This document shows positions 36,164-49,530 of a stretch of DNA of 64,000 nucleotides, piece after piece. The stretch is taken from positions 15,601,501 to 15,665,500 of the forward strand of contig JAILWY010000018.1 in the NCBI GenBank assembly GCA_022113835.1, read 5' to 3'. The notes under the pieces are model-generated. The model was not told the origin of the DNA and made no database searches. It was given only the letters and a program-made list of their open reading frames with translations. Position numbers and translations under genes: made by a program. The number at the start of each line of letters is the position of its first letter. Within the stretch, counting starts at the first letter, position 1. Origin of the DNA: Atopsyche davidsoni. Lineage: Eukaryota; Arthropoda; Insecta; Trichoptera; Hydrobiosidae.

Positions 36164-37880
36164 ATTTAATATCACATACAATTCTCAGTTATCACTGGTT
36201 AAGAACAATAAAAAAAATCATTTGTAATACTGGTGACAAAAGGAATGGTCCTTTACAATCATAATAATTCACTTTGCAAATATAGCAGTTTTGATACTTT
36301 ATCTCTCAGTTTAATTAACTTGTTTACTAATTTAGTTTTTTTTTTTGTCAAATCCGAGTTACTCTTTTATTAAAACTTGTACATTTACTAGTCGATCATG
36401 ATACCATGAATAAAATAATCAATTGATTGAGATACTATTAACAAACCATAAGAGATATATATTTATAGTTTTGATTGTGAGTTCTAAACACTTGAGTTGA
36501 ATTTGACTAAATAATTTTAAATTTAAACAAAAAAGTGCATTTCATCTTTATTTTCTCATTTATTTTTAAAAAAAATTAAGCACTTCTTTGACACATAAAA
36601 AAATCAGTAGACAGATAAACAGTTTTTAAAAGACACATGTTTTTACGTATTTTTCTAATATGCAGTTTTTATTGATTTTAAAATAAGCATTTAATATTCT
36701 ATTAATAATGTTAAAACTAAGCGTCAACGTAGTGACAAATTCAACAATCTATGACTTCACAATTAAAAAAACAAACCCACACAAAAATTGTTGTATAATA
36801 ATAAACAATGCGTCAGTGTAGAACATAACCACTAATTGAAATACAGCAGTAAATATAATAAATATAAAAAAATACTCTCAAATCTTTTCAAAGGATAAAA
36901 TTACATATTGAGCTCCCCTTTGGGATAAAAAGTATATTTGGGTAATTCCTCAATTATTTCCCACCGGTCGTCGGTCCGAGGACGCCAGACCTTACACGTA
37001 AGGTCACTAGGAGCCTGGGGTCAAATCTGGAGCTGAGGTATTCAAATTCGGCTGGCGTGGGGTTTTTTTACTCTCGCTTTCAGCCCCTGCAAATTGGTTT
37101 ACAGCAGAAGCACGCACAGCGCCTCTGGCCGCACTCCCGGTACGCACACGCGGCGTCTGCCGAGCTTTGTTATATTTTTACATTTATATATGAAATCGTA
37201 GATGATCAAATTTATTTTTAAACCAACTTTAAATTATGAAAAAAAAAAAAAAATCGTGTAAAAACAGAATATGTCCATGTAAAACCTAATAGGTTGTACG
37301 ATACTTTAATTTGCCTTAAGAAACCAAAAAGAAAATGTATTGTCTCTATGAAGAAACGAGCGTCAATATGCTTCCTGGGTTACCTTATATTTTATTTATT
37401 AATTTTAAATACGAAAATTAAATAGTAATAGAATAACAATCATTTTATACTACGAGCTTACTTTCTCCTCGAAGAATTTTATTGACATTCATTAAATATA
37501 TTTTTTTAAACTGTTTTAACTTTTTACTAGTATGGAAGTCTAATTTTTTTTTACAGTAGATAAAGTATATAGTGTGTATTTAGTGGTTAAGATTTTTTTT
37601 AACAGATTATAAGTAAGGAATTTGTAAAAATATTTTTTTTTATGAAAACATTAACCCTACACGGTATCTTCTTATATCTCGTTCACGATCGAAACCCACC
37701 CATCGGTCAATCTGAGCGCCAAGCACAATCGAATTTATCATTCCCTTGCGACCCACCCCCTCCCCAGGAGCCCCGCGCAGTGTTTATATTTATAATTGTG
37801 ATAGAAAAGTAGAATGCATCAGTCACGACCTCATAACACAAGAGCGAATTCACTGCCCGGGATAAAAAGGCCCTAAAATG
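36164..37880. other. Intergenic DNA with one GC-richer block
   Basis: AT-rich apart from 36960-37160, which has GACCTTACACGTAAGGTC (36988-37005, imperfect palindrome) and a pyrimidine tract ending TTTACAG at about 37100, a nominal splice acceptor with no coherent exon after it. No gene called. Confidence 0.3.
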
Positions 37881-38029
37881 AAAGATGACTGTAAAAAAAG
37901 TTCAGAAAACAGAACGTCTGATCCCACCTTGCAATATATGTCCGTCCAGTCAAACCATCACTAAAATTCCCTCAACTCTCAATATATATATACATACAAG
38001 TAATAAATGCATATATGAATATGATCTCG

Positions 38030-38152
38030 AAGGACCCGGGGACCCACTACACTATTTTTTCCTTAGAAAACCATGAACACTAATTCAGCATAAATTTATG
38101 CTTAAGGAGATGGTCGCCAACCTCATATGAAGAGAGGCACCCGATGAAGAAG
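38030..38152 (+). repeat. Dispersed repeat, copy 4
   Basis: GGACCCGGGGACCCACTACA followed by GATGGTCGCCAACCTC and GAAGAGAGGCACC matches copy 1 at 6158-6241 in block order, with a longer AT-rich middle. Adjacent frames are shadows. Confidence 0.5.
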
Positions 38153-40035
38153 ATATCTGATTCAAAACTACACCCCTAATTAAGATGTTTTATTTATTGA
38201 GATATAATTAAGGAATCTACAATATTTAACTCCTAATAATATAAAAGTGTGTATTTTAAACATAAATAATAGACTTACATAGTATCTGGAGTAGAGCTCC
38301 TTTCGTGGCAGGCTTCTGTAGAGGTGCTCCCCGCCGCCCGGCAAACAAGTTACCCCGGGGGGGCCAGCGGCAAACACTCCGAGCGGGGCTCCAGCCAGCA
38401 AGCCCCGAGATCTGAAGGAGTCGAGCAAGCGAAGGCCCCATCCTCACACCGACAGCATCCTGAATCACGCACGTCTTCAATCCTGGATTCAAAACTATCC
38501 TCAAAAATAAACATTAAAACACCTGTAAAATTTGTCATGATACTCGTATGTATTGAAATAGTGGATCCTTCCCAGAAAATTCCACTATAACCACATATGT
38601 GACAAAATCACACGTTACTCAGACATTGAACATTTTTAAAAAAAATACGAAAAATTATATATTTTATTCCAAAACTTTAAAAAGCAAAAAATTTATCTAT
38701 GTTTCGTTTTACTGATTCTAGCTGTTATACTGTAACATAGAATTGATATTAGAATTTGTTTCTTACAAATAATGTTTAAGCTATAAAGTCACTTCAATAA
38801 AATAATAACAACAAACCTTCGTAAGTGATCTCTGGGCTCCTAAACAATGAATGTATATCACTTGAGTGATATCAACGTGTGTGTGGATCATTCATAAAAC
38901 AGAAGCCTCCCAATAAGTTAAATAGTGTTATACACTAAAGATTTTATAACTACATTTATTTTCATCATAAACTATGGTAATATTATGCAAAACGCCCATC
39001 TGTTTTTGGTCGTAAATAATAAATTAAGAAGACACGGTATCACATTAATCATTGGCCGAAAAAGTGACTTATTTGTCCAGTAGCAATCACGAACTGTTTT
39101 TTTATTATGTATATATTAAAAGCAAAAAGTCTCGTTTGTAAAATAATCGGGGAAATGGTATTTCACTGTTGGTTTACGTGATATTGCGTTATATGTATTT
39201 ATCACGGACGGCTGAAGTATTAACCGATACTTCCCGGAGTCCCGACAGTCCCCGATGCGGGCTACAAGCCAGCCTTTAACGCTTTGTAATTTATGATCTT
39301 TTGACTATTTCTTTTTTTTAACCTTCATATTAAAATAGATCCTACACACGAACACCTCTTAACGAAACTTATAGATTTTTTTATTATAAAGTTCGGAGAG
39401 CTCTACGCCTCTACACGTATTGTGAGAAGCGAGGGGAAACTCAGAGTTTCGTAATAACTTACGTTTTTTATGCAACAAAAGCAACAAGTTACAGCTAACC
39501 TGTATATTAATACAAAATATATGCTTGTAAATAAATATTTGAACTTCAGTGAATAATGAAAAACCACCTGTCAGTAAAAAACCTTTAAACACGCAATTGT
39601 ATTTACTTATATTAATTATTAAGAATTTAGAAACTTGCTGCATTACAATAATTATTTTAACCAAATACTTGTATGCTGTATGTTTACTTTTTTAAAAATA
39701 TTTAGCATGTTAATAGTTCTTAATGTAACTTATATTAAGATAATCAATGTGATAAAACTCGATTTATATAAAACCGTTATTTTTATTATACTTTTTGAAA
39801 CATAATATTTTTCTTAGGATAATGTATTTATTTTACTTCTAAGTAAATAAATAAGTTTCTGAAATATCAGTTGCAAATCAATACTTAATTTAAATCATAA
39901 AATCGAAAAGCATCAAAATTTTCAAAAATCCCAAATTTCTAGGGACTCGTAGTTTTATGAAAGAATATTATTTTGAATTTACTGAAACAATTTAAATCGT
40001 CATCTATAAACTATGTTAGTGGGTCAGCTAGTTAT
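38153..40035. other. Intergenic DNA with a GC-rich block at 38290-38480
   Basis: The block 38290-38480 is open in several frames on both strands (62-88 aa), all low complexity and without domains; it begins about 140 bp after repeat copy 4 and may be part of the same insertion. A small islet lies at 39205-39280. The rest is AT-rich. Confidence 0.3.
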
Positions 40036-40039
40036 TTGA

Positions 40040-40265
40040 GTTCCAATCACACAGATTACCCGCTGCAGTCCTCATCCCATCGTCTGCTGCGAGTCCCCGC
40101 GGAGAGGGTCCCCGGTCCTGACCGAGAGGGTCCCCGCTGCTTCAGGTCCAGCTCTGCCGTCTTCGCATGCAACTCCGGCGTGACGTCATCCTAGGAGACG
40201 AGGCGAACAGGATCCAGGGCAGCAATAGTGTCACCGCGGATGGAGTGCGCCGGCAGTAAATTAGA
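40040..40265. promoter_or_regulatory. GC-rich islet with CRE
   Basis: Contains a short tandem GAGAGGGTCCCCG duplicated 29 bp apart (about 40102 and 40125-40137) and a perfect CRE TGACGTCA at 40181-40188. The 73-aa frame across it has no domain. Confidence 0.3.
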
Positions 40266-41275
40266 GGAAGCAAAATATGGGAAGGACTGGTTTTTTGTTT
40301 TTGTTTTATTGCGTTTATATATTTTAATAACCGTTAAAGATAGTGTTGTTGCCAATAACATATCACGTTACCCAGATACGATTTAATAGGCGCATAACAT
40401 TTGTTGGAAAGTCGTTAAGTTTTAAAATTTACCCATTAAAATAGCAAAGTTTACGATATGTAAATGATCATTGCTAACAAATATGATATTCTTCAATAAT
40501 ATAATTGATGTCAACTATTAATAATTTTAATATTAGCATCAAACACCAAAATTTCATGTTGCGTGTGTGAATCGAACCATTCGTGGAGTTTAAAATTGTA
40601 GCAATACTTTTTAATTACACTTCTGAGTAGAGGTCATTTCTAACAAACCCTCATGTCATTTCTACTTATAAAAGTTATATAAATGTAAAGGATTAGCTTT
40701 CTCATCAGAACTACATTTGTTTTTCAGTATTGCGACCGATGAACTCACGATGTGGACTTTGAAAGTGATCCCAGTTTTGATCATGATAGGCAATATAAGG
40801 TGTGCATCGTGATTTGGCGCCGTCCCAATAGGACCACCTGTATTCTGAAGATGGACAAGAATTTAAATCGTTATTTACAAACATCAAATCACATAATGAC
40901 ACGTCGCTTTACCTAGTTTAATCGACATGTTCACCTCGTAACTAGTATCACAGCCTTTGGGAAATATGCTGAATTAGTTCATTCAGTAAGATGTGCAAAT
41001 TAACTGTCACATTTTTTTGTTCAGGTGCTTTTTTAGCTCTGGCGATACCGAATGGGTTTCATTTGCCAGTCATGTCGCGGCGCGGCACTGACTCGGCTTG
41101 GATGAGTATTTTAGAAACCTATAAGCATTAAAGACCGTTAGTGTCATCCGGGGACACAGGTCTAACTTGCTCCGTCGGGATGAAAAACAAAAACAAAAAA
41201 AGGAAACAACGTTAATACCTACACAAGTAACCTAGTAGGTATCAATACGAGTAAATCACTTCCAAAAATAAAAAA
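40266..41275. other. Intergenic DNA; possible transposon remnant at 40730-40870
   Basis: A 63-aa minus frame at 40711-40902 is rich in Trp/Tyr/His and looks more protein-like than its neighbours, but I do not recognise it. Otherwise AT-rich with nothing supported. Confidence 0.3.
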
Positions 41276-41279
41276 GACG

Positions 41280-41490
41280 CTGCCTCCCCGGCCTGGCCAG
41301 GGGGGGCGACGGGGGCCCGGGAGAGACTCGCGGCGCGACCGTAATTTATAGTAATGGCCGAGGCCTACACACGGTTCCTTCAATTGGGCTCAACCTCATT
41401 AAGCCAGTGACTGCTGCGAGTCACTGTGCAGCGCGGGTGTCTGCGACGCGCCGTGCACTTGTCGCTCCGTCTTTCGGTGCGAGCGTCTTG
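41280..41490. promoter_or_regulatory. GC-rich islet
   Basis: Compositional islet with GTAATTTATAGTAATGG and a short inverted pair GTGACTGCTGCGAGTCAC at 41407-41424. No frame with a domain. It is followed by AT-rich DNA with many ATCAGAAT/ATCCGAAT-like strings (41520-41760). Confidence 0.25.
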
Positions 41491-41514
41491 GCTCTCAAAA
41501 CTCTACATTTTTCG

Positions 41515-41770
41515 GAAGCAGATTATCAGAATTATTAATTTACTGAATCGTCGATCATCCGAACTGTCTATTATCCGGATTGATATTTGTCCAAGTCAGT
41601 TATCAGAATTATGATTTTCTATATCATCAATTATCCGAATCGTAAAAAATCACGATCATCAATTATACAAATAGCCAACTATCAGAACATAATGTGTACA
41701 AATCATTGGTTTTACGAACCGTTAACGAGTCATCAATTATCAAAAAATCGTACACAGTTAAAAAAAAATA
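41515..41770. repeat. Degenerate short tandem region (TATCAGAATTATN-type words)
   Basis: Related words such as TTATCAGAATTATTAAT, TTATCCGGATTGATA, TTATCAGAATTATGATT and TTATCCGAATCGTAA recur roughly every 30-60 bp. Looks like an old degenerate tandem array with unit size varying; the two overlapping frames here translate it and are not genes. Confidence 0.45.
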
Positions 41771-42935
41771 CTATTTAAAAATATTCATATTTCATTATTG
41801 AATTGTTGCTGACTGAAATAGTATAATAAAATTTGACATAGCTTTTAATGTATAATGTTATGACATATGAGATTTGCATTGATAATTTTATTCCCACCGT
41901 AATTTTTCATTTGAATGATTCATTATAATAAATATATAAAACGAAACAAAAATTAGGCGCATTATCGATGTTTGAATCACCAAATTGATGTTTGGATGTA
42001 TAAAAAATTCTTCGATGCAACGACCGCAAACACACTGCTGGATTTTTCACTACGATCGAAAATACGCGATAATTTGGATTATTTTATCTTGAAAGGTCTT
42101 CAATTTGGCGGTTGGGAGAGTTCACGCTGGCAATAACCCGCCAGAGGTAGCGGCTGACGAGTGCGGGTACAGCGTTATAACAAATATTTGTTTTTAAAAA
42201 TACCTCCATACGCTGAGAGTAAGATTTCAACTCGATTTTACTTGTTTTTTACAGGCATCGCCAGCTTTTTTTGGTTTTGACGTAACAATTACGCTAATAG
42301 TCGTATTATCTCAAATATTTCTCCAACCTTTTGATTGCACAAACACATTAAGGTTTATTTATTTTGAGCGTATTTTTTTTCATTTTTAATACATGTAATT
42401 GTTTATATACAATCAATCTACTTTGCATACCGAATTCACCTGTTGATCAAAGCTAAGAAATTAAAATATATATTGTAACCTGCCAACAAATGTTCATGTT
42501 TGCTATGTAGAAATCATATCACTTGCCAAGATCTTAATGTAGTGATATAATAATATATGTGAAACAAAAATATATTCTTTTCGGATACTTCTCATTCAAA
42601 GCTAGTATCAATCGAAAAAAATTGTAAAGGTTACGTAGGCATATGTTAATGAACGCAGTTTTCATGTTACGAATGCATTTTCAAACAGTTTTCTCTTATA
42701 ATATATTTTCGTAAAGAGAAAGTTTTATAATACATCCAGCAATATCAAGTTGTCTAACTTTGAAAAAACATTTATTCTATTTTATTGTCATTTCTGATCT
42801 TGTGCAACTCGATCACTCCATCAACTCAGATTTAATCAAATCATTTAGCCTGATGAATATTGCGCAACGATTACATTGCGAATATGATGAATAGACCATG
42901 ACAATATTTATGTAATTAAAACAAAATCTAATGTT
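41771..42935. other. AT-rich intergenic DNA with octamer
   Basis: A perfect octamer ATTTGCAT at 41872-41879 is followed by TGATAATTTTATT. A GC-richer patch at 42105-42170 includes a CTGGC...GCCAG hairpin. No gene. Confidence 0.4.
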
Positions 42936-42939
42936 TACG

Positions 42940-43250
42940 CCAAGTCCTTATCTCTCGCAAGTAGGTGGAAGCAAATCACATGATCCGCGACTATTACAAA
43001 GAAAATGAATCACATCCACGGCACACGTGACGCGTAGGCGATTATAAATGCAAGAATGCCGGTCGGAGGATGCAGTAGCTCCGAGTGCAGCAGGACGGGA
43101 GCGGCTGGCTCTGCCACCAGTCCATACATCACGAGGACCTCCGGGCAACCTTGGCACATAAGGAAACCAGCCCGGCGGGCCCTCCAGGACCTCGCGGCAC
43201 TGCGCACAACTCGGCCACCGCGCCTGTCTAGGACCATTGTTGAACTATTC
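42940..43250. promoter_or_regulatory. GC-rich islet, function unknown
   Basis: About 300 bp of high GC. Both strands are open (107 and 111 aa) but without domains; the left part has ATTACAAAG (HMG-like) and CACGTG at about 43024-43029. Either a regulatory islet or old inserted DNA. Confidence 0.25.
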
Positions 43251-46200
43251 AACGCCAGTGGCGTCAGAAAAAGATCTAATGCATTTATTTTATTACCAGA
43301 ACTTTTAAGCTTTGATTTAAAATTTTCCAATGAATTAATTAACAATAAAACACTTATTCACAACAAAAACTTAAACTAATTGTTGCTAAGTGAAAACATA
43401 ATACATCTCAGCGGGATCTTTGGATACTTACCTTAATTAAAATTTAAGAATGTGCACAACTTCAAAGAGAATGTATTTGTTTTGTTAACTGCTTATTTAT
43501 AATAAAGCCAATTGAATTACATATTATTCAATTTAAAATGTTTTATTGCAAAACAATTGCCGATATTTTTGAGATCGAGTAAATATTATTTCGTAAATTA
43601 ATACTGCAAATGTAAGAATGCTCCCAACATCATCGCAATCAAATATTCAATCTTTTTTGTAATTCAGTTTAAATGCTTAATATTATGTTATGATGCTCAA
43701 TATTCGCAATTGCTTAAAGTTTCGCCCATCATTACGCTTCATGACAAGATTGAGTCACCAGACGCCCACATCCTGGGGTGAAGATTTGAATCACACCTCT
43801 CTCTGTCTGAGGTCTGAAGTAATTTTAAAATGGTTCATTTTTTCATCGCTTGTTTTTATCAGTTCACTAAAATACTACATACTATTACAGTAGAAAAGAA
43901 ATTTATATCCATTGAATCAAAGTATTTTACATCCGTTTCTTATAATCCGTCCTATCAGTTTGGATGGGTGTTTTTGCAATCGAGATTGCCTTTTTACCTG
44001 TGCTATTTTAATATTTTTTTACAATGAAAAAAAAAGCGATACATTCTCAAGAGATGTAAAATAAGATGAAGCGTCGCTTTTCGCGGACCCACGTCAGCCG
44101 CCTCGGCCCTCTGCTCCGCTCCCGGGACAAATCATATCAGAGCAGCCGCCGCAAGTAAAGGATTAAGGATTGCCGGGTGCTCGGGGGACCCAGCTGAACA
44201 TATCACTCTTCACTGCGAAACTTGCGAGTCAACGTCGTCTTCAATATCTAAGATTTTTTGTTTAAAATATATTTGTCTAGCACGCTTAGTAGACACTTAA
44301 GCCGGCTATAACCGCAGCGACACAACTTCCAACTGATTTGCAATTAACATCACGTCGCAGCACAACACCCAAGAAAGTAAAACATCTATTAAATATGCCA
44401 AAACTAAGTGATTTCATAATGTAAATTTAAAATCAAATTAAATGATTTCATAGATTAGTTATTATTTCACATGTTGTCAACGCCTTATTAGATAAAAAGA
44501 GCTCGCATTAACGAGGTTTTTTTTCCGAGTCAATTTAATTAGTATTAAAAGTAGTCGATCATTAATTCTGATATAAACAAAGATCGATCATCAGCTTATA
44601 AATGTTACTTTTAAAATATTTTATATTTAATTTATTTTTTCTCACTCATTCTTACATAAATTATAACACACTGCTAAAAAAAATTGTAACTCCGAGGAAT
44701 TACGTATATAGAATATGAAAAAAATTAATATTTATTTTAGGGATAGTATACACCTTAATAATTTATTACTTATGACAAAATAATAACTTTCCTTGTGTGA
44801 TAAGTAATAACAATTATTGCGGCCGTTTTACGCTTCACAGTTACTTAGGAACGGTCACTTAAATGTAATATCTTCTTCGCGTATCGTCATGCCGTCGGCT
44901 CAAAGGGGACACACTCGCACCCGTCCGGCTGCCGCGGCTCAATTACAAGTATCGCAGGATCGCGGAACATTAACACCACAAAATAATTATAAATCATCGG
45001 GCGGGCCGGAGCACCTGCCGAGCACCTTGCCCGCGCCGCGGCGGCCACGACAGCTAGACGGTGCGCCCGAAAACAACGCCGCGATCGTCGATTACGGCTT
45101 AGAATAGCCGGGTGACCAGACCTAGTTAATTATACTACCCCTATCAACAGGAAGCCACGCTCGCCTTGAAGCCAATACATATGCAAATGTATCTGAGCAA
45201 TTCTACTCCACCCGCATCCGATGTCGCAGTAACAGTAAGAGATGCTGTTAAGGAAGTACCGGATGCTACCGAATCGTCACCATCTCTTCAAGATAAATAG
45301 AGCCAAAAATCAATGCACCGATTCCTGAACTATTCCACTGCAAACAACGCGACCGACGCATAGCTTTTTTGTCAAAACAATAGTCATAGTCTTCATCAAT
45401 TCTAAAACTCCTCCGAAAGAAAACGATACTTTCACATCAGACTGCAACGCTCAGTCTTGACTGAATTATTGTGTATCTAATTATAAATGTTTTACATGTA
45501 TAAATTCCCAGTTTTAATTAAATACCGGTAAATTCATGAATTTGATATTGTTTACCATAAAATTACAAACTTATTGCATTAATTGTGGTGTCTTCTTGCA
45601 TTATATGCGATTTCAAATAACACGGGATTTGCAACCTTTCGTTTAATCACCTATTTATGTATACGATAAGATCAAATCTTGCACACGCTTATCTACCAAA
45701 GAATTAAAAAAGCATATAAGCTTCTTTATATTTTAAAATGTATGTATTTAAATCTTTTTTATTGGTCATCGCTATTTTTTTTAAATTAATTAATTTATAT
45801 CTAATGCGATTGTTTCAGCTGGACATAAATATCTACGGAGCTATGTCATAGATAGTCGCCCTTGATCCGATGAATGACGTGTTCAACATTTTTTTACACC
45901 GTAAGATTAGTAATTCCTGACGATGGATTGAAAGAACGCAATAAATGTATATTATTAAAACAGAAGTCTAACATCACACTGCTATAATATCAAAGTATAA
46001 ATAGAGGTATATAATTGCAGGTAAACACATACAAGTACACGTTACGAATTCATATAACTTTGGTGTGTATCTCTTCCCATAAAATAAATCTGCCAGAGTA
46101 ACTGCAAACTTAAAAAATTACAGCCATTGACTCTCTATTAGTAACCTGATATGTTTTTAATCACAGTTACTCTCGTATGGATTTAATTTTAAGTATATGT

Positions 46201-46545
46201 GTGGACGTTATCGGCCAACATTTAGTCAATGACGAACGATGGTCTTCCCACAGCTGAAGAAATACTGGTTGAACTCAATAACCAATCACGCTTGCAATAC
46301 AGATTGATTGAAAAATAGTTGAAAAGTTTGCAAGTTTGCCTATAAATAATCAAACTCCATACAAAATAAAAAAAACTAAACGGCTAAAAATATAACTAAG
46401 ATGGCTATTATCATGTAGATCGTACTCTGTAAGTTTAAAAAAAATTAATTAGGAAAAACCAGTGGTCTCTCGAACCGTTAAGCATCACATTTGTTTATCT
46501 GAATACAACATAGGAGTATATTTAAAAATAAAAATTTAAAAAAGT
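43251..46545. other. Intergenic DNA with two GC-richer islets
   Basis: Islets at 44085-44235 and 44815-45125 stand out. The second is nominally open for 96 aa (44817-45107), a Pro/Arg/Ala-rich translation with no domain. A perfect octamer ATGCAAAT is at 45181-45188, about 60 bp past the second islet. The remainder is AT-rich. Confidence 0.35.
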
Positions 46546-46549
46546 TTGT

Positions 46550-47255
46550 AAGCCTGCGCGGTGAGTTTTAACGGAACGAGCTCACAGGTGACGCGCTTAT
46601 CGGCGGACTAATCTCTCCGGTTCCTTTCCGCCCGGGGCCGCCCTCGCTGCCTCCTCGGGTGCTGTCGCCGGTGTCATCGCGCGGAATAACTCCTCAAACC
46701 GATGACAACGTCCCAACGGAACCTCAATAATTCACACTATCAAATAAACATTATTTGATTACACATATGATGAAAAAACTGAAAGAAAACGATTCTATAA
46801 AACGAAATACCAATAGCATACAGAAACACTTAATTTGTTAACAATGTTTCAATTTAGTAGCGTGCATAGCGTGCGGCGCATTTTCTCCACCTGAACCGCT
46901 TAACAGTAAAACGTAAACGCCCATTTTTTTTATTTGGATATGAGCAGGTGAATCCCCGGCCGCGGTCCTCTCGGCGCATCCGAGCTGCGAGCATTGCTGA
47001 GGGACGCGCCCGCCGCCGCTGCCTACTCAGCCGCACTTATTGGCTCGCGCGCATAAATTACCGGATTATTTTTTTACGGCCGTGTCGTCGCCGGGCCGGG
47101 TGGAACCCGGCATATGATATCATCGCATCATCAGAGGTAATACAATCATCGCACGAATTCTACAGGCATACCACAAAATCCAACACCGCCCTGGTCTATC
47201 ACTGCCCCCGTAGGCCGAGCGCTCCTGCTGCTCTTCTCCGCGTCTGATTCACACC
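46550..47255. promoter_or_regulatory. Two neighbouring GC-rich islets
   Basis: 46550-46725 and 46860-47250 are GC-richer with AT-rich DNA between. The first has ACAGGTGAC and CTAATCTCTCC, the second GCGCGCATAAATTACC. Frames of 60-99 aa cross the second on both strands without domains. Candidate regulatory DNA by composition. Confidence 0.25.
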
Positions 47256-48310
47256 TGAATGCGTAAATTCGGAAATTTAAAAAAATATATATATATAATG
47301 TTATACTGCATCTGAAGTTTTTGATACTAAGGCGTCAATAAACCCGCCACAGTACCCGGACCGAAACGAAGCGTAACACCTAAAAAGCTAGTTTTTCGGT
47401 GGTTTAGTTCTTCATTTTATCTCTCCGGCTGATGACTTTGAAAAAAAGGAGGCGCAAACTGTTTTAATTGATTACAAGCAATTACGCCTGGATGTGATTT
47501 GTATTTAGTTAAATTGCAGATAAGCTGAGAGAGCCGGGTTTTTCTTTTTGAGCTTTGTAAGCCCTAAGCACCCGAAGCAACAAATCGGGCCACCAACTTG
47601 CAGCTAGCCAATAGCGTCTCTTTATTTTGGGTGGTTTTGCTTAAGTGAACAACAAAATGTTGGACGCTATTGGCTAACTGGATATTGTAGCAATTTACAG
47701 TTTTTATATAATTTAAAAAAATATATCCATGGACGTATATTTTTTGAGAAAATTGAGCAGATCGCATTAGTATTTAACATGAAATATACCATAAAAATCC
47801 TTGTTTGTGAACAGTATAAGTAATATTATATAATATAATATAAAACAATTTTTAACTATCTAATCATCAAACTAAGGGTAAATTTGAGATGATGAACTAA
47901 GGGTATGATGCTGATGAAGATATTTGTTCATATTGAATGCTTACTATAATGCATACACATCTTCCAAAAAAAAACAAGATATTATAGACTTAATATATTT
48001 CTCGCATGTGGACTCGATTCCTTAAATCTTCAAAAAGTTTTTTTCAGTGTAGATTTCGAATATCTTAAATTATTTTATTTTTTGACAATTCTTGAATAAG
48101 CAAGATTATAAAAACTCATTGACGAAAATAAGAAAGTCATGCAATAGACATGCAAGCAGAATTTCGCTAGTTTATGCAACAACCTGAGACAGTTCTCGGC
48201 AATCTAATGGATAAATACATTGCTAAAGTAATATTAAAGCTGAAAAAAGTGCATATTTGTAACAAGTGCCTTTCATTGCAGTTGCATTGCTCGATTAATA
48301 AAAAAAATGA
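47256..48310. other. AT-rich intergenic DNA with an inverted repeat
   Basis: Only the inverted repeat at 47602-47679 was noted; the 67-aa minus frame covering it has no domain. Confidence 0.4.
47602..47679. repeat. Inverted repeat with 17-bp arms
   Basis: AGCTAGCCAATAGCGTC at 47602-47618 pairs with GACGCTATTGGCTAACT at 47663-47679, one mismatch, loop 44 bp. Could be a miniature element; arms are shorter than expected for a microRNA precursor stem and the loop does not fold well by eye. Confidence 0.6.
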
Positions 48311-48319
48311 ATAAACTCA

Positions 48320-48910
48320 ACATACATTTGTGACTTTGTTTAAAATGAGAAGATCTCTCAGGCACGCTGAATCTTGGAGCAAAGACGATATTGTGACAAG
48401 TAAAGAAGCACAATCAGATATAAATACTTTGAGTCGATATACTGATGTAAGAATGTGGCACGATTGGCCCGTCCCATGGCAGGCCCGGCAGGACCGCGGG
48501 CGAGGCCCAGCCCGCGGACGAGTGGCTCGGCAGCCGCGACGTGACACACTTCGCAGCACGCATCCTTCGGAGGCTCCTCGGCCGGAAGTCGCCGGCACGT
48601 ACTATCAAACTGCCTTACACAATCCCACACGGCCGTATACACTGCAAACAGCCTGCGCACAGCGCGCGAGGAAGGTACGCTCCGATAACGTATTCATGCC
48701 ACTGCCGCTTGAGATGAATTCATGATGCTCATATTAATGTTTGAAGGCCCGAGGGTAGATCGGTCGAGCCATAAGGAGAGATTTCTTTTAAAGGCGACCG
48801 AGGCGAGCTGAGCGTCGCAACAATACGTACTGGCGGTGTCCCGGGACAGGCGGCGGGCAGGTGGAGCGGCGGACGCCATCGGAGGGACTGCTCCGGTGGA
48901 ATTCTATATC
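48320..48910. promoter_or_regulatory. GC-rich islet cluster
   Basis: GC-rich DNA at about 48450-48700 and 48750-48900. The plus frame of 131 aa (48330-48725) starts in AT-rich sequence, overlaps three comparable minus frames of 64-100 aa and has no domain, so it is treated as chance. No repeat hallmark. Confidence 0.25.
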
Positions 48911-49530
48911 GTTTGGCTCGAGATCGCCATTCGACTAAATAATGGCCAAATTTGTTTCAATCTGTAAATGTCGCCTGCAAAGAATAAAAAAATGTGTGCA
49001 TTTTTTAAATTTTTGTATAACAAATAATAATGTAAAAAAAAAATTATAAGTTTGCAAATAATATAAATCAACTGAGCATATTTTAAGAAACGCAAAGACG
49101 ATATATTTAATTATATTTTCATTACATCCTACGCGAGAAATCTCTCATTTAAAATATTCATATTTGTAAATATCGATCCATGTCTTTAGCATATTTTAAA
49201 TAACAATAATGAACACACATTTCTTTTAGTAATTATTACAAACATCTCTTTTTTTTCGCGTTAATATAAATCAATAATACTGTACAAATGTTCAATTTCA
49301 CCATGCAAACCTGCCCTTGGAGGTCAAAATAAATATAAAAATATATTATTAAATACATTTATGACTTCTGAGTATCCTGTAGAGCGCATATCGCGGCAGG
49401 ATGGAGTGAACACTGAACGGCGAGTGAGTGGACACGTCAAGAAAGCAACTGCGCGCGCATTGTCAGGCCAGCTCGTAGGCGCACCGCCATCAATCTCAAT
49501 CCCGAGCGGGACCGGGCGGCTAGTACCCTC

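Noticed and set aside
37090..37160. Exon after TTTACAG acceptor-like site
   Set aside because: No sustained frame and no donor; the sequence is GC-rich without coding character.
48330..48725. 131-aa plus-strand frame
   Set aside because: No domain, overlapped by three similar minus frames, and the second half lies in a GC-rich islet where open frames are expected.
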